A stretch of DNA of 64,000 nt from Photobacterium toruni (GCF_024529955.1 NZ_AP024854.1:1302001-1366000); one strand, 5' to 3'; positions 17,474 through 27,511 are shown, counted from the stretch's first letter. A program made the numbers and translations. The notes: generated by a model not told the origin, from the sequence alone.

Positions 17474-17536
17474 ATATGAATAAGGTTAACGCTACGAATG
17501 AATAGCAAAGGCAGAGTTATGACAAATTGTGAATGG
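17474..17536. promoter_or_regulatory. Candidate TorR binding sites (tor boxes) between torC and torR
   Basis: Read leftward, the E. coli tor box is CTGTTCATAT, or ATATGAACAG on this strand. ATATGAATAA (17474) matches 8 of 10 and GAATGAATAG (17496) 7 of 10, spaced 22 bases, two helical turns. A weaker third (TTGTGAATGG, 17527) follows. This suggests TorR activates torC and may control its own gene. Confidence 0.45.
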
Positions 17537-17590
17537 TCTTAGTTTGTGCTACCGTTCAGCAAGAAAGCCAAAAACTAAAAAGAGAACGAC

Positions 17591-18304
17591 ATGACCCATC
17601 ACGTACTTGTTGTAGAAGATGAAATTGTTACCCGCACAAAATTGGTTGGGTATTTTGAGAATGAAGGATACAAGGTAAGCCAAGCAGACAGTGGCGCACA
17701 GATGCGCGAGATAATGGCAATGGAAAAAATCGACCTTGTAATGCTTGATATTAACCTACCAGGTGAAGATGGTTTAATGCTAACTCGCGAGCTTCGTAGC
17801 CGCTCTGAAGTGGGCATTATTTTGGTGACTGGACGCACCGATAGTATCGATAGAATCGTCGGTTTAGAAATGGGCGCAGACGATTATGTAACCAAGCCTT
17901 TTGAATTGCGCGAGCTATTGGTTCGAGTGAAAAACTTGTTATGGCGCATGACCTTAGTGGAAAAGGCGCGTGATGAAACAATGGTTGAAATGCAGGAAGA
18001 TAACATCATTCGTTTTGGTGAATGGCAGTTTGATATTAACAAACGCGCACTGACTCATAATGGTCTTCCAGTGAAGTTAACTAAGGCAGAATATGAGCTG
18101 TTAGTTGCGTTCTCATCACACCCAAATGTAGTGCTAAGCCGTGAGCGTATTTTGAACATGTTAAGCCACCGTGTTGAAGCGCCAAATGACCGAACTATTG
18201 ATGTTTTAATTCGTAGAATGCGTTCTAAAATGGAACTAGATCCGAAGAATCCACAGATTTTTGTGACCGTTCATGGCGAAGGATATATGTTTGCTGGCGA
18301 CTAA
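17591..18304 (+). CDS. torR: TMAO-responsive response regulator TorR
   Basis: This OmpR-family two-component regulator activates torCAD. The 237-residue product has a receiver domain (Asp53 as phosphoacceptor in VMLDINLPGEDG; Lys102 in TKPFELRELL) and a C-terminal winged helix (LTKAEYELLVAF, then RERILNMLSHR and RTIDVLIRR). Close agreement with E. coli TorR in DRIVGLEMGADDYVTKP and LLVRVKNLLWR separates it from ArcA. It is divergent from torC. The sensor kinase TorS and the binding protein TorT are not in the window. Confidence 0.93.
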   Translation: MTHHVLVVEDEIVTRTKLVGYFENEGYKVSQADSGAQMREIMAMEKIDLVMLDINLPGEDGLMLTRELRSRSEVGIILVTGRTDSIDRIVGLEMGADDYVTKPFELRELLVRVKNLLWRMTLVEKARDETMVEMQEDNIIRFGEWQFDINKRALTHNGLPVKLTKAEYELLVAFSSHPNVVLSRERILNMLSHRVEAPNDRTIDVLIRRMRSKMELDPKNPQIFVTVHGEGYMFAGD

Positions 18305-18879
18305 TATTCGTCTTTAATTAGCAGATAAAACATTGTTGTAATAAAATAGTTATGACACAAATTGACATAAAAATGCCCTATTTGAAAAGAATAGGGCATT
18401 TTTTTTGGATGCTGTTTGGGCTTTTTTTTGATTTACATCATGATTTTTCGGAATATTTTTTTGGGTCAAAAAGGAACAAATCGCACTAATGAGAACTATT
18501 ACTAATAGCAGGGCTTTTTTGTAACACTAAAGAAACCGCTAGAATTATTCTCTGTTATACATTGAAACATCTCCGCAACAATGACCTTGAAAAATGAAAT
18601 CTTATGAACATGTATTTTGGGCTATATTTCCTTGTAAAATCAATTTCACCTAAAATCGATACTTTCAATGTGTAAGTGAGTGAATATTAACGAAGGCTAA
18701 TAATGCTTTTTAGTGATGCTATTCATACTATAAACATTCACTGTTCATAGTTAAGGTGTGAGTTATTCATAAAATAGTCATATTTTGAATACGGTATTCG
18801 CTCAAATTAAAGCTGCAAAAATGGCAAAAAATGCGATATGTAGTTAATTTTAAGAAAATACCGTATAGATATATGCGCC
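18305..18879. other. Intergenic region between convergent torR and panP
   Basis: 575 bases, AT-rich. It holds the torR terminator at its left end. I see no convincing reading frame, no RNA gene I can name, and no clear terminator for panP on the other strand. Confidence 0.4.
18371..18406 (+). terminator. Terminator of torR
   Basis: AAATGCCCTATT pairs with AATAGGGCATTT around a 7-base loop, followed by a run of T. Confidence 0.85.
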
Positions 18880-20544
18880 TTATCTATCGTTTTTAATTCT
18901 TTTTTCTAGTATTTGTTTAGTCAAATTAATGATTTTAGGCAAGCTAATAGTGCTTTGTTGTGCAAGTTGTTGTTGCTCAATAAGGACATTTTCTAGAATT
19001 TCAGTGGTTGTCAGAGGGTTTGCGAGTACAACACGAAATACTGTTGTTGCTTTTCGTTGCCATTTTTCTGGTGTAATCCGAGTACGCGATACAAATGATT
19101 TTCCAGATTCTCGCTGACGTTTTTGAATAAATTGAGTGAGATCATTTAATAGTTCTAACAATATTTCACGTTGTTCTGAGGACGCATAAATAAGCGCTTG
19201 TTGTGTATTTGCGGGAATATAGCGATAGGTAAGTAGGCATAATTCAGGCTTGGTGACTAACTCAAACTCAGGGTGTTGTTCTATGCATTGTGCAAAGTAA
19301 GCCGCTTTTTCAATGCTGTTATTGATCAATAATTCATAGCCTGGGCGACTGATAATATTCAGACTAGCAAAGAGTAACATTGCCATGCCACTGCGAGAAC
19401 CTTCTAAGGTATGGCTGCCTAAATCCTTTGATCCTTCACGAAGAATATATTCTGCATGATGCTCAATGGCTGTCATTAATTCAGGATTTTTAAATATCAC
19501 CATACCAGCACCCATCGGAATATAGAGCTGTTTATGTGCATCTATAGTAATAGAATCTGCTCGTTCAATCCCTTTGAGTAAATGGCGATACTTATTTGAC
19601 ATTAAGGTTGCCCCTCCCCAAGCTGCATCAACATGGAAGTGGCATTGATGTTCTTTGGCTATATCGGCTAGTTGATCGAGCGGATCGATAGTGCCAGTTT
19701 CAGTGGTACCGGCAATTCCAATGATCGCAAAGGGCTTAATGTTTTTCTGTTTTAAATTATTGAGTGTGGTTTGTAATTCATCAAGATCAATTCGATTATC
19801 ATCATCAGTTTTAATTGCAATAAGACTATCTCGGCCTATACCTAAAACATCAGCCGCTTTTTTTAATGAATAGTGTCCACGTTCTGATACGAGAATGGCA
19901 AGATCATCATAACCATAGTGCTTCATTGCTCGTAGTAAACCTTGCTGGCCAACACCGGTGAAATCACCATCAGGCTGTAATACTGTATTTCGAGCAACCC
20001 ATAATGCAGTGATGTTGGCGATAGTACCACCAGAACAAAAAGCGCCTAAAGAATGGTCAGCACTGTGCATCCATTGTTGGTAGAAACTTTCATTTTGATT
20101 AAATATTAATTTGTGTAGCATGCCTAAAACTTGACGTTCTAGTGGAGTAAATGCTTTTGATGTTTCTATCTTGACGAGGTTTTGGTTTAACGCAATCATG
20201 ATCTTAGATAACGGCATCATGAAGTAAGGTAGGGCAGAGGTCATGTGACCGATAAACGTTGGTGCGGCAGTATGAACCGATTGAGCAACAAGTTTATTTA
20301 ATAAGAATTGAGTATGTTCAGAGACAAAAGAAGGGGCTTCTGGAATATTTGGATTAGAGAAATCTTTTTCAATTTCAGCTAAGGGCTTTTCGATTGCTGC
20401 AATGTGGGTTCGCAGAAATTCATTGAGGTTTTCAGAAAGCTCTTTTTCGATAGATCCTAACGTTGAATCAGGTGCTTCTGGTACAGTAAATATGCGGTGC
20501 AACGATTCTAGAGATGCATCTGCAGTACGATTATTAGCCGCCAT
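18880..20544 (-). CDS. panP: PLP-dependent aspartate 1-decarboxylase PanP
   Basis: The 554-residue product belongs to the group II PLP decarboxylases. HVDAAWGG (304-311) and DAHKQLY, with Lys338 as the likely PLP lysine, are intact. Full-length resemblance is to PanP of Vibrio, which makes beta-alanine from aspartate for pantothenate and CoA and replaces the pyruvoyl enzyme PanD. It is a single gene with no panBC neighbours. Glutamate decarboxylase activity is an alternative, since the family is often so named. Confidence 0.82.
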   Translation of the reverse strand: MAANNRTADASLESLHRIFTVPEAPDSTLGSIEKELSENLNEFLRTHIAAIEKPLAEIEKDFSNPNIPEAPSFVSEHTQFLLNKLVAQSVHTAAPTFIGHMTSALPYFMMPLSKIMIALNQNLVKIETSKAFTPLERQVLGMLHKLIFNQNESFYQQWMHSADHSLGAFCSGGTIANITALWVARNTVLQPDGDFTGVGQQGLLRAMKHYGYDDLAILVSERGHYSLKKAADVLGIGRDSLIAIKTDDDNRIDLDELQTTLNNLKQKNIKPFAIIGIAGTTETGTIDPLDQLADIAKEHQCHFHVDAAWGGATLMSNKYRHLLKGIERADSITIDAHKQLYIPMGAGMVIFKNPELMTAIEHHAEYILREGSKDLGSHTLEGSRSGMAMLLFASLNIISRPGYELLINNSIEKAAYFAQCIEQHPEFELVTKPELCLLTYRYIPANTQQALIYASSEQREILLELLNDLTQFIQKRQRESGKSFVSRTRITPEKWQRKATTVFRVVLANPLTTTEILENVLIEQQQLAQQSTISLPKIINLTKQILEKRIKNDR

Positions 20545-20694
20545 AATTTATTTAACGTTTCCATAACGTTGGCAAAGTATAGTCAATCTAATCGATATTT
20601 TGAACGATGTCTCGAATTATTTCGACATCAGCAAAATATAACGATGCTAAGTGAAGCCAATTAATTAAACAATGCCACCATTATGATACTGTTA

Positions 20695-21687
20695 TTAGAA
20701 CTTATAATTTAAACCTGCACTAACCAATATATCGTTACTATCATAAAAGTTTATATTGGATTGTGTTAAATTATAGCCAATAAGAGAGACTGCGCCCCAA
20801 TTTTTCCAGTTAAATGGTTGGTTATATTCATAAGCTAAGAATGCTCCAAATTTATTATCTTGTTGTTTTTTATTAAATACGGGATTAGCTAAGTCAAATA
20901 ATGCTCTTTTGTAATTTAAAGTAAATGCAAAACTTGATTGTGGTAATAACTGAATAATAGTGGCTGCTACACCATATATATTATTACGCATAGCGTGACC
21001 ATCAGCATTAATATTTGTGAAATTGATGGCAGTACGTAAAATTAAGCTACGACTAAATGGTTGCGTGTAAGAAGCTTCAGTATAAAGAATGTTCGCATTA
21101 CGATTGAGCGTTGCTTGTTGGTTAGTTGTCAGTGAAAGTGATGGGTTACTGCCGCTGTGTTCATGATCAATACTAAACTTACCATAAGCAACTTGACCTG
21201 AAAAACGAGAACCACGAATGTTATCGAGTTTAATATTTAACGCGTTAATGTTGGTATCAGTTTTTGCGCGTTTTATATCTTGTAGGTAAGGGTCTTGCCA
21301 TGTTTTTTGGGACAGTAAGCCGGGGATATAGCTCAGTGTTAGCATTGAATTATCAGTAAATTTTTGTCTATATCCCGCTTCAACATGAAATCGACCAAGA
21401 GCAATATCAGATCGGTTAGTACCAAAGTACAGTTGATTATAGCTATCTTTAAATGTGTAACTTAGGCTACCAATGGGAGCAACGAACATTTTATTCTGAT
21501 TGTCACCATTATTGTTTAAATTTGAAGTGGTGTGATTATCACTATTAAACTGTGAATCTGATTTGCTGAAACCCACCATTAAAGACATATCACCGCCAAA
21601 TCCAGGCGTCCAATCAACAGGTTTTGCGAGTGCCGTGGTGGAGACTATTGTGGCCGCAACTAAGCTGACAGTGAGAAATGGTTTCAT
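20695..21687 (-). CDS. Outer-membrane beta-barrel protein, DUF2860-like
   Basis: The 330-residue product has a signal peptide (1-21, ending TTALA) and then alternating polar/hydrophobic strands typical of a beta-barrel, ending in GLNYKF with the terminal Phe expected of outer-membrane proteins. Length, the start after cleavage (PVDWTPGFGGDMSL) and strand pattern fit the DUF2860 family of Vibrionaceae, which has no known function. It stands alone. The family name is by eye; barrel and export are much surer. Confidence 0.72.
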   Translation of the reverse strand: MKPFLTVSLVAATIVSTTALAKPVDWTPGFGGDMSLMVGFSKSDSQFNSDNHTTSNLNNNGDNQNKMFVAPIGSLSYTFKDSYNQLYFGTNRSDIALGRFHVEAGYRQKFTDNSMLTLSYIPGLLSQKTWQDPYLQDIKRAKTDTNINALNIKLDNIRGSRFSGQVAYGKFSIDHEHSGSNPSLSLTTNQQATLNRNANILYTEASYTQPFSRSLILRTAINFTNINADGHAMRNNIYGVAATIIQLLPQSSFAFTLNYKRALFDLANPVFNKKQQDNKFGAFLAYEYNQPFNWKNWGAVSLIGYNLTQSNINFYDSNDILVSAGLNYKF

Positions 21688-21908
21688 TCTTTTTCCTATA
21701 ATATAAGTTATCTAATTATTAGATTGTCATCATATATAGAATATAAGGGATCTATTTATTTGCATAGTGTAGCATAATAAAAAATATTCTTTATTGATGA
21801 TAATGTATTGTGTGCGTACTGTTGTAATGATCGCAATTGATATTGCTTTTAGTTACAACTTGAACATAGACTTAATTTAATGTTTTGTTCCATATTTTAG
21901 AGGAATTT

Positions 21909-22001
21909 ATGATGAATATTGAATTTAAAATTACAGTAATGACTGTCACTATCGTGCTCTTCACATTAGCATGCTACGGCATAGTTGCTGTATATGCATA
22001 A
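21909..22001 (+). CDS. YnhF-like single-pass membrane microprotein (30 aa)
   Basis: A short frame begins ATGATG at 21909 behind a good ribosome binding site (GAGGA about 6 bases upstream) and stops at 22001. The 30 residues have a short polar start (MMNIEFK) and one hydrophobic helix (TVTIVLFTLACYGIVAVYA). Charge pattern and length resemble YnhF (MSTDLKFSLV and on) of E. coli, whose function is unknown. It lies between a barrel gene and a phospholipase gene on its own. Confidence 0.6.
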   Translation: MMNIEFKITVMTVTIVLFTLACYGIVAVYA

Positions 22002-22135
22002 TAAGAAATAAAGATATTCTTAAGTCATAACATAAATATTTTTTAGCATTATTTCTTATTGGTATGTACTGGTTGTATATTCGACTCTCCTATATAGTAA
22101 TGTATGCTAGTTTGCATATTTAATAGGGAGAAGAA

Positions 22136-23338
22136 ATGAATTATCTTCCGTTTAGCTTACGTGATTTTAATGAAAAATCGGTTGCTGATTTTTCTTCGAC
22201 GCTTCACATCACATCGCATAAGAAAATTGCATTAATTGTGCAAGGGGGAGGTCAACGCGGAATATTTTCTGCGGGTGTGCTTGATAGCTTTCTCGAACAT
22301 CAATTTGACCCCTTTGAGTTGTATATTGGTACTTCTGCTGGGGCGCTTAATTTATCTTCTTTCATTAGTCGCCAGCCACGATTTGGCTATCATTTTATTC
22401 GTGACGTATCGATGGATGATAAATTTTTTAATCTTTATAAATACCTCAGCAAGCAACAGCCGATGAACTTAGAGTGGGCATTACAGCAAGTGTCAGCTTC
22501 TGGTTTATATCCGCTTGATATCGCCACCGCCCATAAAACATTAGCGCACAGAACGGCTCTTGCATGTGCGACTCGTAAAGACACTCTGCAAGATTATTAT
22601 CTACCAATGTACCAACAAGGCTGGCGAGATGTGCTGTTAGCATCGTGCGCGATACCATTACTTTATAATCAACCCGTTAATATGAACGATCTTCAATGGG
22701 TTGATGGTGGTGTTAGTGCGGCCATTCCCGTTAAGGAAGCATGGCGGCGCGGGGCTGATTTAGTGGTCGTTATTCGTACTGAACCGCTAGAAGATAGTTA
22801 CGTAGAAACGAGTCGTAGTGAAGATCGGGGTATTTTTGATGATTGGCGAGAAAATATTGAAACTCAATTACCTTATTATTTTGATAAATTAAGCCTTAAT
22901 GAGTCAGTAGATAAAATTAAAAATATCCATCAAGAATTGAGTCTGCGATTTGAACAATGGCGACAATCTTATTGGGAAGATGAAACGACTGATTCTCAAT
23001 CGACTAAATCAGTTTCTAAAAAAGGGTGGTTTTCACAGTTAAATATTGATCGGCTATTAGCGCTAACTGGGCAGGGAGCAAATTCTGAAATATTAGAAAT
23101 GTTAGCGCGTTATCATCATACTTATCGGGATGTGAATGATTTTTTAGTTAATCCACCTCAGGGGTTACAAGTCATTCAAATTGCGCCAGAGAAGACGTTA
23201 AATAGTCGTGCATTACTGAGTAGTTATGAAGATTTGGAGCTTGATTATCAGCAGGGAAAGGAAATTGGTGAGCAGTTCGTAACGTCTTTTTCACAGTTAT
23301 TGAATCAAAAGACTAGTTTGATGCAGCATTTGCGTTAG
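22136..23338 (+). CDS. Patatin-like phospholipase
   Basis: The 400-residue product has all patatin marks: oxyanion loop GGGQRGIF (37-44), nucleophile motif GTSAG with Ser67, and DGG with Asp190, forming the Ser-Asp dyad. It resembles E. coli YjjU. There is no signal peptide, so it is probably a cytoplasmic or membrane-associated lipid acyl hydrolase. GGGAGAAG lies before the ATG. The C-terminal third (about 260-400) has no motif I recognise. It ends head to head with the volA terminator. Confidence 0.88.
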   Translation: MNYLPFSLRDFNEKSVADFSSTLHITSHKKIALIVQGGGQRGIFSAGVLDSFLEHQFDPFELYIGTSAGALNLSSFISRQPRFGYHFIRDVSMDDKFFNLYKYLSKQQPMNLEWALQQVSASGLYPLDIATAHKTLAHRTALACATRKDTLQDYYLPMYQQGWRDVLLASCAIPLLYNQPVNMNDLQWVDGGVSAAIPVKEAWRRGADLVVVIRTEPLEDSYVETSRSEDRGIFDDWRENIETQLPYYFDKLSLNESVDKIKNIHQELSLRFEQWRQSYWEDETTDSQSTKSVSKKGWFSQLNIDRLLALTGQGANSEILEMLARYHHTYRDVNDFLVNPPQGLQVIQIAPEKTLNSRALLSSYEDLELDYQQGKEIGEQFVTSFSQLLNQKTSLMQHLR

Positions 23339-23349
23339 AGTTGTTGAAT

Positions 23350-23399
23350 AAAAAAGCCTTGATAACCAGAGCGATATATACGCATAAGATTATCAAGGC
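23350..23399 (-). terminator. Terminator of the fadL-volA unit
   Basis: GCCTTGATAA (23356-23365) pairs perfectly with TTATCAAGGC (23390-23399) around a 24-base loop. Read leftward it runs into TTTTTT. It lies between convergent genes. Confidence 0.8.
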
Positions 23400-23414
23400 C
23401 GTTGACTTGGCAAG

Positions 23415-25892
23415 TTATTTATTTAAAAAATCAGCCATATCTTTTTGCATGTTTATTGTGGTTTCTTTTGATTTTTCGATGGAAAATAAAAGATTGCCAT
23501 CTTTATCTTTACGAGGTGGAACAATCTCTAGTAACGAGGTATGGTTTCCATCTGCATAACTTTTATTTGATATAGTTAATGTGTTTTGCTCTTCGTGTAT
23601 CGATTTTAAACGCTCAATAAGTGGCAGCGTTCCTGTAAATGGTGAGTAAGGTAAGATAGTCTTATCTGGTTTATTAGGGATAGTTGTATCACCATCAGCC
23701 ATTTGGATAAAAATAGAGATAGGTTTATTAAGTTTATATTGTGGTTTTGCGAAGTTAATTGGATCAACAGGATCCATTACTGTTTGGGCTGCATAGGCAA
23801 ATTTAACGTAAGTTTCAGTCCATTTAGTAATTAAAGCGGGTGATTGCTTTTTGATTTCATTTTTATAACACGTACTAATATCTTGCGATTGCGTAGCAAC
23901 ACATATTTTAATTGTTTTAAGAAAATCGCCAGTCTCTATTACATCTGGTGTGATTTGTATTGGAGCTGTAACTGTACTTTGTAAAACCCCCGCTTTTAAA
24001 AGACCACCAAAACTGCCTGAGTTTAATAGTAAGTAAGGGATCTCTGCACCAGGGTTCGCTAATGCAAGTTTATTGATGGTAAAGTATTGCTTATCAAACG
24101 TTGGGTTCATCGTTGGACGGTTAGCAATATTGCCGACATTGGTACCGACTATTGCACCTAATGAGTGACCAGTAAAACTCACACCGCTATTAGGGTTTAA
24201 CATGTCTAACGGTGATGATGCGGAGTTATTATCTAGCTGTTTTTGTTTTATTGTGCTGAATAATTTACCAATAGATGCTCTAAGGTTCACGACATCAATC
24301 GTACTTTGACGTAAGTTATCACGTGCGACGGTTAAATTAGTTAGATTTAAATAAGCAGCAGAATTGCCATTCTTACCTGATGCGGAACCAATTATATTAC
24401 CGGCAGCATCTTTAAGTACATTATGGTTGGTATCTTTGATACTGCGATCGCCATGCAACGGTAGATTTATCGCAAAAATTGCGCGACATTGATTGCCAAT
24501 TAACGTTTCAGCTAACGATGGTAAACCATCACTGTGTGCGGTTAATACACTTTTATCAGCAGTAATACCGTGTTGGAAAATAGTGACATCATTAGCGCCT
24601 AGAGTCTGACATTTTTTACTACTTGGTAAAACTAAAGTGTAATCAATTGTCTGTACTGATTTAAGTTCAGGAACAGCACTATAGCGGGTAATTAGACGCT
24701 TAGGATCGAGTTGATTACCATTAGCTAAATAAAGTGTTTTACCCATTAAGCGAGTGAGCACTTTAATTTGTACTTGTGGGTGTGTTGCCACTTGTGCCAT
24801 ATCTGTTAATGTAACTTTTGCGTCTGCTAATTGGGCAACAATGGTCGCTTTATCTGCATCACTGCCATTGCTTAATACATATTTAATCTTAGCAAGGCTT
24901 GGCATACCACTTTGCCAAGGGGTATTCATAAATTTGTTAGCGCGAATATCTAGGTAGTACGGTAATGAAAGAGTACCTTGATAGATAGTGACATTACTTT
25001 TCTTATCAACTTCTTCTGGATCGTTAACTTTTACAGGTTGAGAGAACGTAAATAATGTTGAAAGCTGCTTGGGAGTCACGGTTTTGGCAATAGCAGAACC
25101 TTGCCATACGTTGTGAGCGCCAGCATTTATGGCTTCTTCAGTTGCCATTTTCGCAGCAAATAACATATCACCAGATGATAACGTCGTAAACCATGAAGAG
25201 AAGATAATATCACGCTTTTGTATAATACCGTGGAAGGCTTCTTCCGTGGCATGGGTGATTTTTTGTGCAGGCAATAATGCTGGTGCTGGTGGCAGATTAT
25301 TTGATTTTAATAAAGCGTATGAATTACTCATACCGACAGCCTGACCATTTATATCTTTTAAATCATCAGTAACGGCGTACATGTAGTTACTAGCAGGATC
25401 TAATGGTTTAAGCAGTATCACAATTAAACTGTGACCAGATACTTGAAGAGTAAAATCTTTATTTTGTTGAGATAATAGAGTCGGCTTTGTTGTATCGTCA
25501 GGGTTAGTTGGATCACCTGATTTGATTAAATAAAAGCTATTTTCCGCAGGTGATTTATCAAGATCCTTACCTGTGAAATTAATGGTGATTGGTTGAGTGG
25601 TACTCCAACCATCTGTTTGACCCATGGCAACTAAGGGATCTGATGTATTAGTTTGATCTGACGCCATTGTTTCTGTTGCAAGGGTGCCATCTTGTGCATC
25701 CATCGCTAAATATGTGGGTAATATTAATTTCTTATTAGTAGATAATAGATCAAAATTTACTTTTGTTTCTGCATGTAAACTTGCCGCGATATTTGGATCA
25801 ATCGGTGATTGGTTTTCTAATGTACCATCACTTTTACATCCTATTAAACTTAATGCAGAAGTGACTAATAATGCTATTGAACGTATTTTCAT
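23415..25892 (-). CDS. volA: Surface lipoprotein lysophospholipase, VolA/Pla-1 family
   Basis: The 825-residue product starts with a lipoprotein signal (LSLIGC, lipidated Cys19). The alpha/beta-hydrolase nucleophile is Ser577 in TGHSLGAIVG. Length and layout match VolA of Vibrio cholerae, which is surface exposed and releases fatty acid and choline from lysophosphatidylcholine. It follows fadL by 34 bases on the same strand, as in V. cholerae where VolA supplies fatty acids to FadL. The N-terminal 250 residues contain an Ig-like stretch (PITINFTGKDLDKSP). Confidence 0.88.
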   Translation of the reverse strand: MKIRSIALLVTSALSLIGCKSDGTLENQSPIDPNIAASLHAETKVNFDLLSTNKKLILPTYLAMDAQDGTLATETMASDQTNTSDPLVAMGQTDGWSTTQPITINFTGKDLDKSPAENSFYLIKSGDPTNPDDTTKPTLLSQQNKDFTLQVSGHSLIVILLKPLDPASNYMYAVTDDLKDINGQAVGMSNSYALLKSNNLPPAPALLPAQKITHATEEAFHGIIQKRDIIFSSWFTTLSSGDMLFAAKMATEEAINAGAHNVWQGSAIAKTVTPKQLSTLFTFSQPVKVNDPEEVDKKSNVTIYQGTLSLPYYLDIRANKFMNTPWQSGMPSLAKIKYVLSNGSDADKATIVAQLADAKVTLTDMAQVATHPQVQIKVLTRLMGKTLYLANGNQLDPKRLITRYSAVPELKSVQTIDYTLVLPSSKKCQTLGANDVTIFQHGITADKSVLTAHSDGLPSLAETLIGNQCRAIFAINLPLHGDRSIKDTNHNVLKDAAGNIIGSASGKNGNSAAYLNLTNLTVARDNLRQSTIDVVNLRASIGKLFSTIKQKQLDNNSASSPLDMLNPNSGVSFTGHSLGAIVGTNVGNIANRPTMNPTFDKQYFTINKLALANPGAEIPYLLLNSGSFGGLLKAGVLQSTVTAPIQITPDVIETGDFLKTIKICVATQSQDISTCYKNEIKKQSPALITKWTETYVKFAYAAQTVMDPVDPINFAKPQYKLNKPISIFIQMADGDTTIPNKPDKTILPYSPFTGTLPLIERLKSIHEEQNTLTISNKSYADGNHTSLLEIVPPRKDKDGNLLFSIEKSKETTINMQKDMADFLNK

Positions 25893-25926
25893 TGTGATTC
25901 CTAATGATTTTATAGTTTATTTCGCA

Positions 25927-27162
25927 TTAAAAGCGGTAGTTAATTTGAGCAGCAGCAAGGTAAGCTTTGCCTGATGAAGTGAAACGATCTAGTTCATTCA
26001 TTGGTGCTGGTGTTTGCTCTACAAAATTAGCTTTTTTGCTGTGAATATATGAAACACCAAGATCAACTGATAGAGCAGGATTGTAATGATAAGTTGCACC
26101 TGCTGAATACCAATAACGATCAGTATCAGGAATACTTAATGTTGGCTGTCCTGCATTTTGATCAATGGCAAAACCATAGCGCAGTGTCCACGTTGGGTTT
26201 AAGGTGTATGTAGTACCGACAGCCCAACGATAAGTGTCTTTGAAATTTTCTTTTTTAACAAAACAAGTTCCTGTTTTACATTGAGAACTGATTGCTCTAA
26301 TTTCTTTAAATTTGTTGTATTGAGTCCATTGTACGCTATAGCTAATTGCCCATTGTGGGTTTAACTGGTGGAAGCCTGAAAATTCAGCAATAGCAGGAAG
26401 AGGAAGATTAAGATTAGCGGCAACCGTTTCATTTGGCTTTGAAGTTGCTTTTCCCAAGTAGTCAGTAAAATGGCCTTTAAAATTGAGATCTACTTGTGAG
26501 CGGTAACTTAATCCAAAACGGTTATTATTATCGAGTTCATATAATGCACCAATATTCCAGCCCCAACTCCAATCGGTACCATCCATATTAATAAGATTAT
26601 TGCTTGGCGCAGCGTAAGCTGAAGAGCCGAAACGACGATTAAATTCTGCTGTGCCATAAACAAGGCTAACACCAGCACCAATGCTTAATTGGGGCGATAG
26701 ACGATAAGCAATATTAGGATTAAAGTTAACGGTTTCTAATGCAGTTTTACCAGCAAGGCTACCTGCTTGCATCGCCGTAGGATACTCAGTGGTTACACCA
26801 TAGTTACTAAAAATAGCTAGGCCAATTGCAGTTTTCTCATTAATTGGCTGAATATAATAAGCAGCAGGAACAATACTTATTGGCGAAATATCTTTTACTG
26901 TTTCACCGTGAGTATGATCATTAATATTAATTGATGGATTAATGACACTCATTACACCTGAAACTTCAGCCTGTTTAAAACGTGTCATTGCTGCAGGGTT
27001 ACGTGCTAATACTGCTGCGGTATCAGCTATTGCAGCATCACCAGCGTATGCACGACCGAGGCCTGCCGCTGAGTGTTCTGATACTTGATAGCCAGCAGCA
27101 TGGGCTTGGTTTGAAAGTGCCGCTGTAATAATGAAGGCGATATGTTTTTTATTTATGGACAT
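25927..27162 (-). CDS. fadL: Long-chain fatty acid outer-membrane channel FadL
   Basis: FadL brings long-chain fatty acids across the outer membrane. The 411-residue product has a signal peptide (1-22, ending NQAHA). The mature N-terminus AGYQVSEHSAAGLGRAYAGDAA is the hatch-domain signature of FadL, and NPAAM follows. The C-terminus ends in INYRF, as expected for a barrel. It is transcribed with volA, so enzyme and channel are co-produced. No FadR operator is obvious in the 349-base upstream region. Confidence 0.93.
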   Translation of the reverse strand: MSINKKHIAFIITAALSNQAHAAGYQVSEHSAAGLGRAYAGDAAIADTAAVLARNPAAMTRFKQAEVSGVMSVINPSININDHTHGETVKDISPISIVPAAYYIQPINEKTAIGLAIFSNYGVTTEYPTAMQAGSLAGKTALETVNFNPNIAYRLSPQLSIGAGVSLVYGTAEFNRRFGSSAYAAPSNNLINMDGTDWSWGWNIGALYELDNNNRFGLSYRSQVDLNFKGHFTDYLGKATSKPNETVAANLNLPLPAIAEFSGFHQLNPQWAISYSVQWTQYNKFKEIRAISSQCKTGTCFVKKENFKDTYRWAVGTTYTLNPTWTLRYGFAIDQNAGQPTLSIPDTDRYWYSAGATYHYNPALSVDLGVSYIHSKKANFVEQTPAPMNELDRFTSSGKAYLAAAQINYRF

Positions 27163-27511
27163 TATACTGTCTCTCTATAATTTCTAGTAGCTTCTTGTTC
27201 ACCCTTCAAAGAAGGCTGGATTTTAAAGAGAGAGGATTATAGTTATACCTCAAGAGAATAATAAGTAAATGTAGACAAATATCACAATAAAATGGTTTGT
27301 TTGCTTATACTTTGCTCATTGTGGCGATTAATAGAGACGTTTTTATTGATTAAATAATTAAAGTATTTGCTCTAATATCAGAAATGTTGTAGGGGTTTTT
27401 ATTATACGAATGGCCTTGATAGTAATTTGAGGGCGGTGTTTTCGATGATTTAAACCAAAAAAAAGGCTCTAAGAAAGAACCTTTTTTGTTATTAATAACT
27501 AGTTAATATAA
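27163..27511. other. Intergenic region upstream of fadL
   Basis: 349 AT-rich bases hold the fadL promoter region and, at the right end, the ppaC terminator. No other feature stands out. Confidence 0.4.
27457..27488 (-). terminator. Terminator of ppaC
   Basis: AAAAAAGG with TCT on the left faces AGA and CCTTTTTT on the right, with one mismatch and a 5-base loop, 24 bases past the ppaC stop. Confidence 0.7.
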
